Notes: a model not told the origin generated them from the sequence alone. Shown: positions 1 to 8,778, counted from the stretch's first letter. The stretch: DNA of 64,000 nt from Deltaproteobacteria bacterium GWA2_38_16 (GCA_001797335.1 MGPE01000010.1:1-64000); one strand, 5' to 3'. Made by a program: numbers and translations.

Positions 1-268
1 TCCCCCATCAATCGTTGAATATAAGGCTTACTGGAGCCTCATATGGAATGTGCTGGAGGCCAAACGATCGGTCTTCTCTCTGTGGTAATGAGGATGAGGC
101 AGGGACAAGTAAATTGGCTCCATTATCGGATAGGCAGTTTGTTAATTACCTATTATCTGAGAAATTTGAATCTCGTATCTCAGACGCTAATTTTAATCAG
201 TGAACTTCAATTATATTTTCTTGAAAAATAATTTTAATCCTATATTTTTTTAAATCTGTTAAATCTGC
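1..268. other. Left-edge non-coding stretch
   Basis: No credible coding region is seen here; the open frames are short, overlapping and lack ribosome-binding sites. GGAGCC at 33-38 and GGCTCC at 116-121 could pair to close a structured region, so a small RNA is possible, but no known RNA family was recognised. The strongly AT-rich 180-268 part leads into the promoter of the next gene. Confidence 0.3.
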
Positions 269-297
269 TTGAAATTTAGGCAATTCTGGGCTATATT
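269..297 (+). promoter_or_regulatory. Sigma-70 promoter of the caspase-like lipoprotein gene
   Basis: TTGAAA (269-274), a 17-base spacer and TATATT (292-297) predict a start near 304, about 30 bases before the ATG at 335. The match is good at both boxes and the spacing is ideal. Confidence 0.55.
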
Positions 298-334
298 AGG
301 CCCTTGTTTTTCTCCTCCCTAAGAAAGATGACGC

Positions 335-1945
335 ATGCCTTCCGATCAACGTCTAATATCAAATAACCTATTAATTTTATTTATATTTTTAATTTTTTCT
401 GGTCTTGGATGTGGCAGCTCTCAAGGTCCCTCTTCCTCTATAATGGAACCCCCTCCCGTAGACCCTGTTAATATCAATGCCTTAAATATTCCTGATGGAC
501 CTCAAAATTTTCTTTTATCTGTTGGCGGAGGATATCATCCCAAGGGTTCTCAGGTCGTTTTAGAAAAAAATTTAAAAATTGTTCATGAATTGGCTTCTGA
601 TTATCAGCGCGATCCTGAATTTTCCTATTACCTTTTTGGTGCTGGCCGAAAAGAAACCGATGTTGATGTTCAGGTATTAACACCCTCTTCTTCAGAAGAA
701 GAAGAATTACTGTCTGCTTTATTTAAGAGCCCAACCGCTTCCATGTGCACTTATCGCCACAATGAATTAGGCGATATTTTAAATGGTTCTGCCAATAAGA
801 AAAATATTCAAGACATTATTCATCATGTCGCTACTAAAAGTATAGATCCTATGAATGACAAATTTAGATTTTACTTTTCTGGCCATGGAAGCCCCAAAAA
901 TCCAGAAGATAAAAATGAAACTTTTGAAGAAAATATAATGGCTCTTTGGATGAATGATAACTCCATGGACGTTCAAGAATTTACTAGATCTTTAGATGAA
1001 CTCCCTTCTGACATGCAAACTCAAGTGGTAATGGTTCAATGTTATTCTGGTGGATTCGCTCAAATAAATTATGAAGGGGGAATTAAAAAGAACTCTTTAA
1101 GTTCACATAATCGATGTGGTTTTTTCTCTCAGCTCTCCTTTTTACCGGCAGCCGGTTGTACGCCAGACGTCACCCAACGAGAAGAATACAGCACTTACTT
1201 TTTTTCAGCCTATAGAGGAGAAGATGAAAAAGGAAATCCTGTCAACGCAGATTACAATAGAGATGGCAAAATTACTTCTAATGAAGCACACGCCTACACT
1301 GTTATTTATGAAAACTCTATTGATATTCCCGTTACTACTTCCTCAGAACTTTTAAGAGATCAAGATTTTGATTTTTCTGACCTTGCTAAAAATATCTCTC
1401 TTCAAGAGCTGTGGAATGAGATGAGTCCTTCTGAAAAAGCCATAACTCAAGGCCTTACAAAAAAGCTCGGTATCTCTATCAATAATAGCTGGACAAGTGA
1501 TGCCTTGCTCCAAGAAAAAAATAAAGTTCATATAGAAAAGCACGCTCCTTCTGAAGAAAATTATAATACTATCCTTGAACAATTTTTACCTTTAAGAGAA
1601 GAGCTCCAAAGCTATTTTCAAAGCAAACATGAATTTTTTAAAAGTGCCCCTTCTGCTATATCCTTTGGTCCTTCTTTGGCCTATGCTCCGCAAGAAAGCG
1701 TTAAAATAGCCATGATTGATCTTAGGAACCATCCTAGTTTTGAAAAATTTAAAAATCTTAAGCAAGAGCTGGATACTGCTGCAGACGAAGAAGACATGTG
1801 GCTAAAATTAGAACGAAAATGGCTTCGATTGATTTTCTTAGTTAATACGAAGCTCTCTGAAAGAAAACTGGAAGAAAGTACAAATATCACTCTAAAAGAA
1901 AAATATCTTAATCTTAAAACGTGCGAGGAAACTTCTTTCTTTTAA
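335..1945 (+). CDS. Lipoprotein with caspase-like (clan CD) peptidase domain and EF-hand
   Basis: Predicted outer-surface or periplasmic lipoprotein of 536 residues. A hydrophobic signal peptide ends in a lipobox with lipidated Cys26 (FSGLGC). A central domain has the His-Cys dyad typical of caspase/legumain-fold proteases: a hydrophobic strand ending in S-G-H184-G, then a strand ending in V-Q-C236-Y-S-G. Residues 306-317 form a textbook EF-hand calcium loop (D-x-N-x-D-G-x-I-x-x-x-E). The C-terminal 170 residues are charged and helical with no recognised domain. The gene is a single transcription unit, convergent with the methyltransferase gene that starts one base after its stop. A true protease is inferred from the dyad and its strand context; a degenerate fold is possible. 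The ribosome-binding site is weak. Confidence 0.65.
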   Translation: MPSDQRLISNNLLILFIFLIFSGLGCGSSQGPSSSIMEPPPVDPVNINALNIPDGPQNFLLSVGGGYHPKGSQVVLEKNLKIVHELASDYQRDPEFSYYLFGAGRKETDVDVQVLTPSSSEEEELLSALFKSPTASMCTYRHNELGDILNGSANKKNIQDIIHHVATKSIDPMNDKFRFYFSGHGSPKNPEDKNETFEENIMALWMNDNSMDVQEFTRSLDELPSDMQTQVVMVQCYSGGFAQINYEGGIKKNSLSSHNRCGFFSQLSFLPAAGCTPDVTQREEYSTYFFSAYRGEDEKGNPVNADYNRDGKITSNEAHAYTVIYENSIDIPVTTSSELLRDQDFDFSDLAKNISLQELWNEMSPSEKAITQGLTKKLGISINNSWTSDALLQEKNKVHIEKHAPSEENYNTILEQFLPLREELQSYFQSKHEFFKSAPSAISFGPSLAYAPQESVKIAMIDLRNHPSFEKFKNLKQELDTAADEEDMWLKLERKWLRLIFLVNTKLSERKLEESTNITLKEKYLNLKTCEETSFF

Positions 1946-2608
1946 TTATTTTTTCTTAAATAAATCTTCAGCAGATTTAAAACGCCCTTTGGTATGGTCA
2001 TCCCCTTGGGCTTTGGCAAACCCATATTTAATAGCATCTTTATCTGTCGGTTTTTTAGCTATGCACTGAACCACTTGTTTCCCATCCACTTCGCCTTCAT
2101 TATAATAGAGGATTTGAAGATTACTTAAATTTTTTAAAAGTTCATTGGGAACGTAGTAATCACTATTTTCTAACTCTGGGATAGGATTTTTTGCCAATTG
2201 ATCGGTCGTATAATTTTCAATGAGAACGGTACCCCCTTGGGCCAATGCTCTAAAAATTTCATTATAATACCGAGGAGCAGGTTTCACATAGGCCATGACA
2301 ATAGAATCAAACCCCAGCATGGGGAAAACATACATATCAAGATCAGCAATCTTTGTTTCAATTTGAACCCCTTTATCATAAGCCAGTTTTTTGGCTTTTT
2401 CGATGGCCACGTCTGAAATATCTAATCCTAAAACTTGAAACCCCTTTTGAGCTAAAAAAACAGCATTTCTTCCCTCACCCATCGCAAGGTCTAGCACTTT
2501 CCCTTGACGTAGACGTTCCCACTTTTCTTTAAGAATGGAAATGGGATTTTCTCCATAAAAAAATCCAGGCTTGCTATAAAGTTTATTCCATTTTTCTTTT
2601 TTAAACAT
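1946..2608 (-). CDS. Class I SAM-dependent methyltransferase
   Basis: A 220-residue cytosolic methyltransferase of the TehB/UbiE-like type. Motif I is V-L-D-L-A-M-G-E-G at 38-46, followed by an acidic residue D63 in G-L-D-I-S that would hold the ribose of S-adenosylmethionine; motif IV resembles D-S-I-V-M-A-Y near 105. The C-terminus carries a Lys-rich extension. The substrate cannot be read from the sequence; TehB-like members act on chalcogen oxyanions, others on small molecules. It is read leftwards and ends immediately next to the caspase-like gene. Confidence 0.75.
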   Translation of the reverse strand: MFKKEKWNKLYSKPGFFYGENPISILKEKWERLRQGKVLDLAMGEGRNAVFLAQKGFQVLGLDISDVAIEKAKKLAYDKGVQIETKIADLDMYVFPMLGFDSIVMAYVKPAPRYYNEIFRALAQGGTVLIENYTTDQLAKNPIPELENSDYYVPNELLKNLSNLQILYYNEGEVDGKQVVQCIAKKPTDKDAIKYGFAKAQGDDHTKGRFKSAEDLFKKK

Positions 2609-2622
2609 ATAGGCTTTGCTAT

Positions 2623-2659
2623 AACTTATTTTTTTTCATTTGAAAACCAAAAACCCTAT
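2623..2659. repeat. Left copy of 36-bp direct repeat flanking the sigma-54 operon
   Basis: This 37-base copy matches 8702-8737 except for one extra T in the T-run. It contains TTGAAA (2639-2644), which is the -35 box of the tRNA-Arg promoter in the right copy, but here no good -10 box follows. It looks like a duplicated piece of the tRNA-Arg promoter left at the far side of an insertion. Confidence 0.8.
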
Positions 2660-2782
2660 AAAATCATGCAGGTCAGTACCTATCTGAGCTTAAAATACGT
2701 GCCCCATTCATACTCTTAACAGGTGTAAAGCAAAAAACGTCACTTTGGTTTCTATAGCTGAATATAGGGCTTTTAACTAAGT

Positions 2783-2798
2783 TGGCACTCTTTTTGCT
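2783..2798 (+). promoter_or_regulatory. Sigma-54 (-24/-12) promoter
   Basis: TGGCACTCTTTTTGCT matches the -24/-12 consensus TGGCAC-N5-TTGC exactly, with 10 bases between the invariant GG and GC. The predicted start, near 2808-2809, gives a very short leader to the ATG at 2825 with AAAGGA (2810-2815) as ribosome-binding site. Expression of the operon should require RpoN and an enhancer-binding activator. No activator gene is in the window. Confidence 0.7.
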
Positions 2799-2824
2799 CT
2801 TTATAAAATAAAGGATTGGTTGAA

Positions 2825-4135
2825 ATGTATAAAATAGTTAAAAAAACATGGCTTATTGTTATTTTGATTTTGGGATTATTTTCCAATTATGGCTTCACGG
2901 GAGAAAATGATAACCCTTTTGATCCAGAATCTTCTGAAGCCATTGGCAGTATCTTTCATCAAGAATTACAAAAGATACGAGGATCCCGAATATCTGTCCA
3001 AGAAAAAGGAGGCCGGTATGCTGAGCTGGGAGAAAGCGCACTAGAAGTCCCCAAGGCATATCCTTTGGCCATAGAGGCTTTTGAAGAAGCTCTGAAAATG
3101 GACCCTATGAATTCAAAAGCCAATTTTTATCATGGCATTTTAAAACCCTTTCTTCATCTTCGGGGATTTTCGATGAGGCTTTCAAAAATTTTATCCCCAG
3201 AAGCAGTCAGCCAACTAACCTTCAGTGCAGTGAATGATGAAAAAGACGCTGAACTTCAAAAAATTATATCAGAGTTCTTACATGATGCTAACCATCGTCC
3301 AATATTTAAAACAATGACCGAGTTTCAAACCTTTTTATTCTCCGAACTATTACCCCTACTGGAAGAGTCTAAACGAAAAATGGATGTCGCCCTTAGAGAT
3401 CCCACATTTAAAATTAAGTTTGTAATATCTCGCTGGGATAATCCAAAGCTTTGGAGTGGGCATCAAGGATATGTTATTTTTGATGCCATTGATGTTCTTA
3501 GCGTTAAGCACGTATGTGAAGGATTAATTTTCTTCATTAAAATCTTTTCAGCCTATGATTTAGATGCTCTTCTCAATCTCAGAAATGAATTTACAAATAA
3601 GGAAGGTGATACCCAAAAAGAGGTGATAGAGGCCATTAGAAAGTATCCTTCATTTTTGACACTCAAAAAAGGCTTCGCTCTATCGCTTAAAGAGGTACTT
3701 CGTGATGCCCCCAATGCCATTGAAGGACTAAGGCTTATTGGGAAAATGCTTAAAAATGATACTGTTCGGGCAGAAAAATTATTTAATACTTTTAAAACTG
3801 AATCTGATTACCAAGATTTTTTAGATGGCCTTACCAAAGCTACAGAGGTTATTTCTGGTCCTTTTGAAGTTCAAATTGAAGCCAATAATGCTGAAAATCC
3901 CAATCCGAAAAAGATCCTTGTTAACGGGACTGTCTTTTTATCAAAACCCATACCAGATTTAAAAGCCTTATTACCAAGAGAATTTAGCAAAAATGAAAAG
4001 ATTGCAAAATCATTCCCAGATCAAACCTTTGGGGGATTAATTCCAAATGGAGATTTTATCAGTTCCCTCTGTGCTCTTCCTAAAGAAGTACGCTTGGCAA
4101 AGGGCTTCTGTGAAGATGAGGAGAGACAAAAATGA
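2825..4135 (+). CDS. Secreted TPR-like protein, first gene of the sigma-54 operon
   Basis: A 436-residue protein with an N-terminal signal peptide (hydrophobic segment about residues 7-25). Residues 60-105 read like one or two tetratricopeptide helices (alanine/glutamate-rich, with A-F-E-E-A-L-K-M-D-P); the rest is helical without a recognised family. The ATG at 2825 is preferred over the in-frame TTG at 2816, because AAAGGA is properly spaced to the ATG and would touch the TTG. It overlaps the next gene by an ATGA, so the two are translationally coupled. Function unknown; a periplasmic scaffold is the reasonable guess. Confidence 0.7.
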   Translation: MYKIVKKTWLIVILILGLFSNYGFTGENDNPFDPESSEAIGSIFHQELQKIRGSRISVQEKGGRYAELGESALEVPKAYPLAIEAFEEALKMDPMNSKANFYHGILKPFLHLRGFSMRLSKILSPEAVSQLTFSAVNDEKDAELQKIISEFLHDANHRPIFKTMTEFQTFLFSELLPLLEESKRKMDVALRDPTFKIKFVISRWDNPKLWSGHQGYVIFDAIDVLSVKHVCEGLIFFIKIFSAYDLDALLNLRNEFTNKEGDTQKEVIEAIRKYPSFLTLKKGFALSLKEVLRDAPNAIEGLRLIGKMLKNDTVRAEKLFNTFKTESDYQDFLDGLTKATEVISGPFEVQIEANNAENPNPKKILVNGTVFLSKPIPDLKALLPREFSKNEKIAKSFPDQTFGGLIPNGDFISSLCALPKEVRLAKGFCEDEERQK

Positions 4136-4632
4136 AATTTGTAATTGTACTCATCGTCAGTCTTTTAAGCTCAATTGCTTTTGCGCAAGACCTTGTTGGC
4201 AACGCTGTTAATGCATCCGGAACACTTGTAGATCAACGAGGCTATAAAATCCGATATTCAGCTCCCTATATGGAAAATGTTTTTAAGACTGGCTTAGTTT
4301 ATGTAAAAAATCCGCAGATGACCATTTACCTTCCAGATGGTTCTTCATTTGCCATTCAAGCCGACACAGTCACAATGGATACTTCTACAAAAGAATTGTT
4401 ATTTAAAAATATTGTGAAAATAAAAACAAAAAATGGAGAACTTCAAACAAATTTTATGAAATTAGCACTTCGTCAGCTTCACCTAACTTCTTCCTCACCT
4501 TTTACATTTCATGGAAAAACTAAAAAACTTCCTAAAAAATTTCAAGGACAAGCTTTCTATGCCAGTACAACCGATTACAAATTACACTTATTTAACCTAA
4601 AAGGAGGAAAATCTAAGTCATTAGATTTTTAA
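4132..4632 (+). CDS. Periplasmic LptC/LptA-like protein
   Basis: A 166-residue protein with a clear signal peptide cleaved after about S-I-A-F-A (residue 18). The mature part is beta-strand-rich with alternating hydrophobic residues, and phrases such as strands ending in D-T-V-T-M-D and L-L-F-K-N-I-V-K resemble the beta-jellyroll of the LptC/OstA family. That family carries lipopolysaccharide or other lipids across the periplasm. The start codon overlaps the stop of the upstream gene (ATGA). Family membership is tentative. Confidence 0.5.
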   Translation: MKFVIVLIVSLLSSIAFAQDLVGNAVNASGTLVDQRGYKIRYSAPYMENVFKTGLVYVKNPQMTIYLPDGSSFAIQADTVTMDTSTKELLFKNIVKIKTKNGELQTNFMKLALRQLHLTSSSPFTFHGKTKKLPKKFQGQAFYASTTDYKLHLFNLKGGKSKSLDF

Positions 4633-4638
4633 CTATAT

Positions 4639-5667
4639 ATGACACATAAAAAAATAATTTTAATTACAAGTATGCTCTTGGGATTCGTTTGGTCTTCACA
4701 AGGATATAGCCAAGAAAGACTCTCACATGAAGCAAGAACGGCTATTATCGAAAAAAGCACAGCTTATCTTATTAAACATCAATCCACAAAGGGAGATTGG
4801 CCCACAAATACATACCCTACTGTTATGACAGCATTGTCAGGACTTGCACTATTGAGTGCAGGAAACACCCCTCAAAGCGGCCCCTATGCTTCAAACGTTG
4901 AAAAAATTGTCCTTTATCTTTTGGGAGCTCAAAATAGCCGAGGAATTATCGCTGCCGATTCTGGGCAAGAAATGTATAGCCATGGGTATTCAACTCTCTT
5001 TTTAAGTCAGGTTTATGGAATGAGCCACTATGATAAGCGAATTGAAAGAGCTTTAAGAGCTGCCGTCAGAGCAATTGGAGAAAGCCAAAGCCCAAAAGGA
5101 GGATGGAATTATAATTACTCTTCTACACCAACCAGCGATGAAGGGTCTGTCACTATCACCCAAGTTCAAGCATTACGGGCAGTTTACAATGCAGGAATCC
5201 AAGTTCCAGAAACAGTAATTAATAAAGCAGTAGATTATGTTATTAAATCTCAAACCGAAGATGGATCCATTGCCTATCAAGTAGGAGGAACAAATGGAAC
5301 TGCCGCTCTCACGGCTGCAGGAATGGCTGTTCTTTTTAATGCCGGACAATATGAAATTACCGATGTCCACAAAAAGGGATTTTTATTTTTGGATAATAAT
5401 CTTTCATCCCTCCTTAGTAACACCCATTTTATGTATACAAATTTTTATGCCGCCCAAGTTTATAAACAGAGAAGTATTCGTGCTGAAGATCAAGATATTT
5501 GTAATCGGTATTTTACATTAATTGAAAAGACCCTTAAGCAATCAATGAAACGAGATGAACAAGGAAATATCTATTGGAGCGATATGTATACACCCATTTA
5601 TGGAACTGCGATGGCAACCCTTATTCTTGCAGCTCCTCTGGAGTATCTCCCAATTTTTGTCAATTAA
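4639..5667 (+). CDS. Secreted prenyltransferase/squalene-cyclase-repeat protein
   Basis: 342 residues with a signal peptide (about 1-25). The mature protein repeats the (alpha/alpha)6-toroid pattern of terpene cyclases and prenyltransferases: helix, then G-D-W-P or G-G-W-N-Y turns (about 50, 155) and paired A-A-L/G-L-A-L-L helices. The catalytic D-x-D-D of squalene cyclases is not seen, and export to the periplasm argues against a normal cyclase. A toroid protein binding peptide, lipid or thioester ligands (as in alpha-macroglobulin-like or cobalamin-binding folds) is more likely. It starts six bases after the preceding stop with no strong ribosome-binding site, suggesting coupling. Confidence 0.6.
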   Translation: MTHKKIILITSMLLGFVWSSQGYSQERLSHEARTAIIEKSTAYLIKHQSTKGDWPTNTYPTVMTALSGLALLSAGNTPQSGPYASNVEKIVLYLLGAQNSRGIIAADSGQEMYSHGYSTLFLSQVYGMSHYDKRIERALRAAVRAIGESQSPKGGWNYNYSSTPTSDEGSVTITQVQALRAVYNAGIQVPETVINKAVDYVIKSQTEDGSIAYQVGGTNGTAALTAAGMAVLFNAGQYEITDVHKKGFLFLDNNLSSLLSNTHFMYTNFYAAQVYKQRSIRAEDQDICNRYFTLIEKTLKQSMKRDEQGNIYWSDMYTPIYGTAMATLILAAPLEYLPIFVN

Positions 5668-5668
5668 G

Positions 5669-8600
5669 ATGAAGAAAATGAAAAAACAAATCTTTCTCCT
5701 TATAGCACTTATTCTCATCATATCGAATCGAGCTCTCGCTGATCCTCCTATAGTTACTACCAATATGGAATTGCCCTCTATTGCGTATCACCCCATTTTG
5801 GCAAGCTTTATGGATAAAATCAGTGAACTTAAAACACAAAATCAAATGGATGAAACCATTCCTATTTATTTTGATCTTCTTGGTTATGTTGAAGACCATC
5901 CAACTGAAAAAATGCCCTATATTCCTCAGGCTTCTGGTAGTCAATTTCTTACAATTGAACAGTTTGTAATCCAAGAACTTTTAACATTGGCTGCAAAAAA
6001 ATACTTTGAAAGGCCAGAGTTAAAATCAACCTTGCTGGAAATTAATGCAGAAATTAAGGACCTTTATAGAGAGGCTCAAGAACTCCATGATCTATCGGGA
6101 TTAGAAAAAAATATCCCTAAAATCATACTCTCTTCTGATCGGCTTGCTATTTTTCAATTCTTAATCGCCTATCACTTAGAGCGAGGGGAGCTTTCAAAAG
6201 CTCTTTATTACATCACGATTCAAGAAAAAATTATCCCCGAGGCTGAAAAAGTCGTTCTTAATCGTCAAAAAAAATTGATTGAGAGATTGACTCAATCTGC
6301 CGTTGCTGTTCTTCCTCAAGAAGAGGCAATGCTTCCCTCAGGTCCTAAAAAAAATGGCAGATTAGAACTCCCCCTTGCTTTCCAAAAAAGGCGCTATGAT
6401 GATGGTTTTCAAATTCACCTTCATCCAGAAGGATTTATTATTTCTGACAATCATATTATTAGCGATTACAATTTTGATGCTCAGAAAATGTGGGAAAAAT
6501 TTGGAAATTTTTCATCCGTCATAACAGCTCAAAATTTCCTCATTGCCATAGAACCACACGGAATATCAATCATCGATATGAAACACGGGGTAACAAAAGT
6601 AACACTTAGTCAAGAAAAGTTAGGAGCTTACGTTCCTCATCCAAATATTTATCAAGTGGGCAATAAAATATTCATTCCAGCATTAGAAAATAAAAGGGCC
6701 TATAGCCTCTTAATTATAGATCTCAACCATCCCAATAAAATGAAACCCATTTATTTAGGAGACTTTCCTTGGGCAATAAATAGAGTTATCAAAAGTACAT
6801 TTGTTCAATCGGAACATATACTTTATCTTTCAAATAATTTAAGTACATCTAACTTTGGAATTAATATTGATCAAGAAACTCTACAAGCAACCTTTCTAAA
6901 TAATAGCTATTCTTATTCTTTAGATACAAACACCATATGGCAACGTTCCCTATTAGCAATAGTCGATGGAAAAAGAGCTAGAACAAAAACGCTTTCAGGT
7001 GAAATTTCAGATTTTAATCCCCCTCTCTTTTTTAAAAATCTTGTCTTTATCCCCCGACCAGCAACCAATGAAGGAAATTCCATAGAAGTTTCGATCCATG
7101 AGCCACAAAAATTAAACAAGGCCCCTATAGTAAAAGCCTATATTCCTGCTCTCCCTACCGATCCAGCTCTTCAAATTTTAGGAATTCATCGCGACTTGGT
7201 TTTCGTTAAAGCCGACGATAGCTTAAAAATTTACACACTGCGCCCATTGGCAGAAGCTTACTTAAATAATCTCCAAGGCTCATTAAACAAATTTAAAGAC
7301 CCTCAACAAAAAATTTCATTTCTCCTGCAATTTATATCTGAAAAACCGTTAGAAGTTCGCCAATTTGTTAAAACAGAGCTTGTTAAGCTGGGACTCCAAG
7401 CTGTTCCTAATTTATTAGCTGCTATAGATGAGGTGCCATATATCGAAAGAGGAAATATTGAAGAAATTTTAGAAGAACTTTTAAGCCAAACCTTTGAGAA
7501 AGATCCCAAAAGTTTATCTCAACAAGATAACAATGCTTTATCAGGCCTCTTTACCTGGGGAATTCCAAGAATCCTAGATCAAAAGAGAAGAATGCAAATT
7601 CTCTCCTTTATAGAGCAGAAAAAGGAAATGACTCCGCAAGAATTAACGTTTGTAAAAACACTTCTTCAAGATCAAGATGAAGCCCTCCGAGCTAAGGGAG
7701 TTGAAACCATCATTGCTCTTGCTCAATCCAATACAACTTCCAATAAAGAGGAACTTTTTGAAATCCTTCTTACTCATTTTAAAAGAGAAGAAAGCCCAGC
7801 TATTCGAAAGACATTTTTATCTAATCAACCTTTATTCCCTCTGATCGTACAAAAAAATATGTACTTAATCGAACTTGATGAAAAAGATATCAATCTTCGA
7901 ACTCAACATCTCTCTTCACTTTTAGACTTTGGGAAATCTCATCTTGAATTTCAAAACGAAATCTCTGAAAAATTAGTTGAACAATACTTTAAAGAGTTGG
8001 TTTTTGAAGATGCCATAGGCCTCATTACCCTTCAGACTCCCTATGAACAAAGAAACGAAATTGAAAAATATATACAGATTAGAAGAACACTTATCGAACA
8101 AACATCGCAGTTTTCAGAAGTCCAACAAAAGAAACTCCTCATTGCTGCATTAAAAGATTCGAGCTTACAGATTCGCCATTCTGCTACTAAAAAACTCTTA
8201 CACTTATTTAAAACGTCTCCTGAAGGTATTTTTAATACCTTAAAACAGTGCTTTAAATTAGAGGATATTCAAAAAACACACGAAGAATGGACATATTCTT
8301 ACCGATGGAGCAGCTATAACATTAGAAAGACAATCATTAGCAATTCAGCTTTATTTTCAAATGAAGAACAGTTTGACTTATTGAGTACTTCCATCAATAT
8401 TGATACTGGCTATGACGATGGCTATTATGATTACATTCGCCATTCCAGCCTTATTACGCTTTTTTATCTAGCTCAAAAAGAGGGATTTAAAGAGCGTGTT
8501 TTTGAACTGGTAAACACCCATTTTGACCATGAATCTACCCCCAAGTTTCGCCATTTAATAGTTTACCAGTGGGGATTGGAAGTAGTTGATCTGCCTCAAG

Positions 8601-8692
8601 CCAAAGTTCTCCTCGAAAAAGCAGTACGTGATGAAAATAGCGCTGTTCGCTTACTCGCCCAAGCTTTTTTAAATATTCTTGAAAGAAATTAA
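5669..8692 (+). CDS. Large secreted HEAT-repeat protein
   Basis: 1,007 residues from the ATG at 5669, one base after the stop of the upstream gene; that start opens a standard signal peptide (K-rich, hydrophobic, A-L-A cleavage near residue 25). An upstream in-frame ATG at 5555 would bury the signal peptide and lie inside the previous gene. The middle third (about 230-520) is strand-rich and may form a propeller-like domain with an I-D-L-N-H-P pattern. Residues 545-1007 contain several HEAT/armadillo-type helix pairs, for example around 650-700, 865-885 and 980-1007. Partner and substrate are unknown. As last gene of the operon it may scaffold the other three exported proteins. Confidence 0.65.
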   Translation: MKKMKKQIFLLIALILIISNRALADPPIVTTNMELPSIAYHPILASFMDKISELKTQNQMDETIPIYFDLLGYVEDHPTEKMPYIPQASGSQFLTIEQFVIQELLTLAAKKYFERPELKSTLLEINAEIKDLYREAQELHDLSGLEKNIPKIILSSDRLAIFQFLIAYHLERGELSKALYYITIQEKIIPEAEKVVLNRQKKLIERLTQSAVAVLPQEEAMLPSGPKKNGRLELPLAFQKRRYDDGFQIHLHPEGFIISDNHIISDYNFDAQKMWEKFGNFSSVITAQNFLIAIEPHGISIIDMKHGVTKVTLSQEKLGAYVPHPNIYQVGNKIFIPALENKRAYSLLIIDLNHPNKMKPIYLGDFPWAINRVIKSTFVQSEHILYLSNNLSTSNFGINIDQETLQATFLNNSYSYSLDTNTIWQRSLLAIVDGKRARTKTLSGEISDFNPPLFFKNLVFIPRPATNEGNSIEVSIHEPQKLNKAPIVKAYIPALPTDPALQILGIHRDLVFVKADDSLKIYTLRPLAEAYLNNLQGSLNKFKDPQQKISFLLQFISEKPLEVRQFVKTELVKLGLQAVPNLLAAIDEVPYIERGNIEEILEELLSQTFEKDPKSLSQQDNNALSGLFTWGIPRILDQKRRMQILSFIEQKKEMTPQELTFVKTLLQDQDEALRAKGVETIIALAQSNTTSNKEELFEILLTHFKREESPAIRKTFLSNQPLFPLIVQKNMYLIELDEKDINLRTQHLSSLLDFGKSHLEFQNEISEKLVEQYFKELVFEDAIGLITLQTPYEQRNEIEKYIQIRRTLIEQTSQFSEVQQKKLLIAALKDSSLQIRHSATKKLLHLFKTSPEGIFNTLKQCFKLEDIQKTHEEWTYSYRWSSYNIRKTIISNSALFSNEEQFDLLSTSINIDTGYDDGYYDYIRHSSLITLFYLAQKEGFKERVFELVNTHFDHESTPKFRHLIVYQWGLEVVDLPQAKVLLEKAVRDENSAVRLLAQAFLNILERN

Positions 8693-8701
8693 TCTTTTCA
8701 G

Positions 8702-8737
8702 AACTTATTTTTTTCATTTGAAAACCAAAAACCCTAT
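8702..8737. repeat. Right copy of 36-bp direct repeat, containing the tRNA-Arg -35 box
   Basis: Matches 2623-2659 with a single T-run length difference. Identity stops right after CCCTAT: the left copy continues AAAATCATG, the right one GACTATGATG. Confidence 0.8.
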
Positions 8738-8746
8738 GACTATGAT
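8718..8746 (+). promoter_or_regulatory. Promoter of tRNA-Arg(ACG)
   Basis: TTGAAA (8718-8723), exactly 17 bases, TATGAT (8741-8746). The predicted start near 8753 lies 26 bases before the tRNA. The upstream half of the promoter belongs to the 36-bp repeat. Confidence 0.6.
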
Positions 8747-8778
8747 GTGTGGTTCTTTTAAATATGAACTTTTGATGT

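Larger units (their letters stand above)
2660..8737. mobile_element. Putative 6.1-kb inserted cassette next to tRNA-Arg
   Basis: One complete four-gene operon with its own sigma-54 promoter is bracketed by near-identical 36-bp direct repeats (2623-2659 and 8702-8737). The repeat overlaps the tRNA-Arg(ACG) promoter, so the insertion rebuilt that promoter on the right. No integrase or transposase lies inside, so the mechanism is unknown (gene transfer by homologous recombination, a transposition product, or a duplication). The repeats are seen; mobility is inferred. Confidence 0.45.

Noticed and set aside
1-334. 6S RNA, RNase P or tmRNA at the left edge
   Set aside because: None of the invariant motifs of these RNAs was recognised; only one short pairing was seen.
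4639-5667. Functional squalene-hopene cyclase
   Set aside because: The protein is about half the normal length, is exported and lacks the D-x-D-D acid motif.
5555-5668. Extended N-terminus of the HEAT-repeat protein
   Set aside because: It overlaps the end of the preceding gene and would place the signal peptide inside the protein; the start at 5669 is clearly better.
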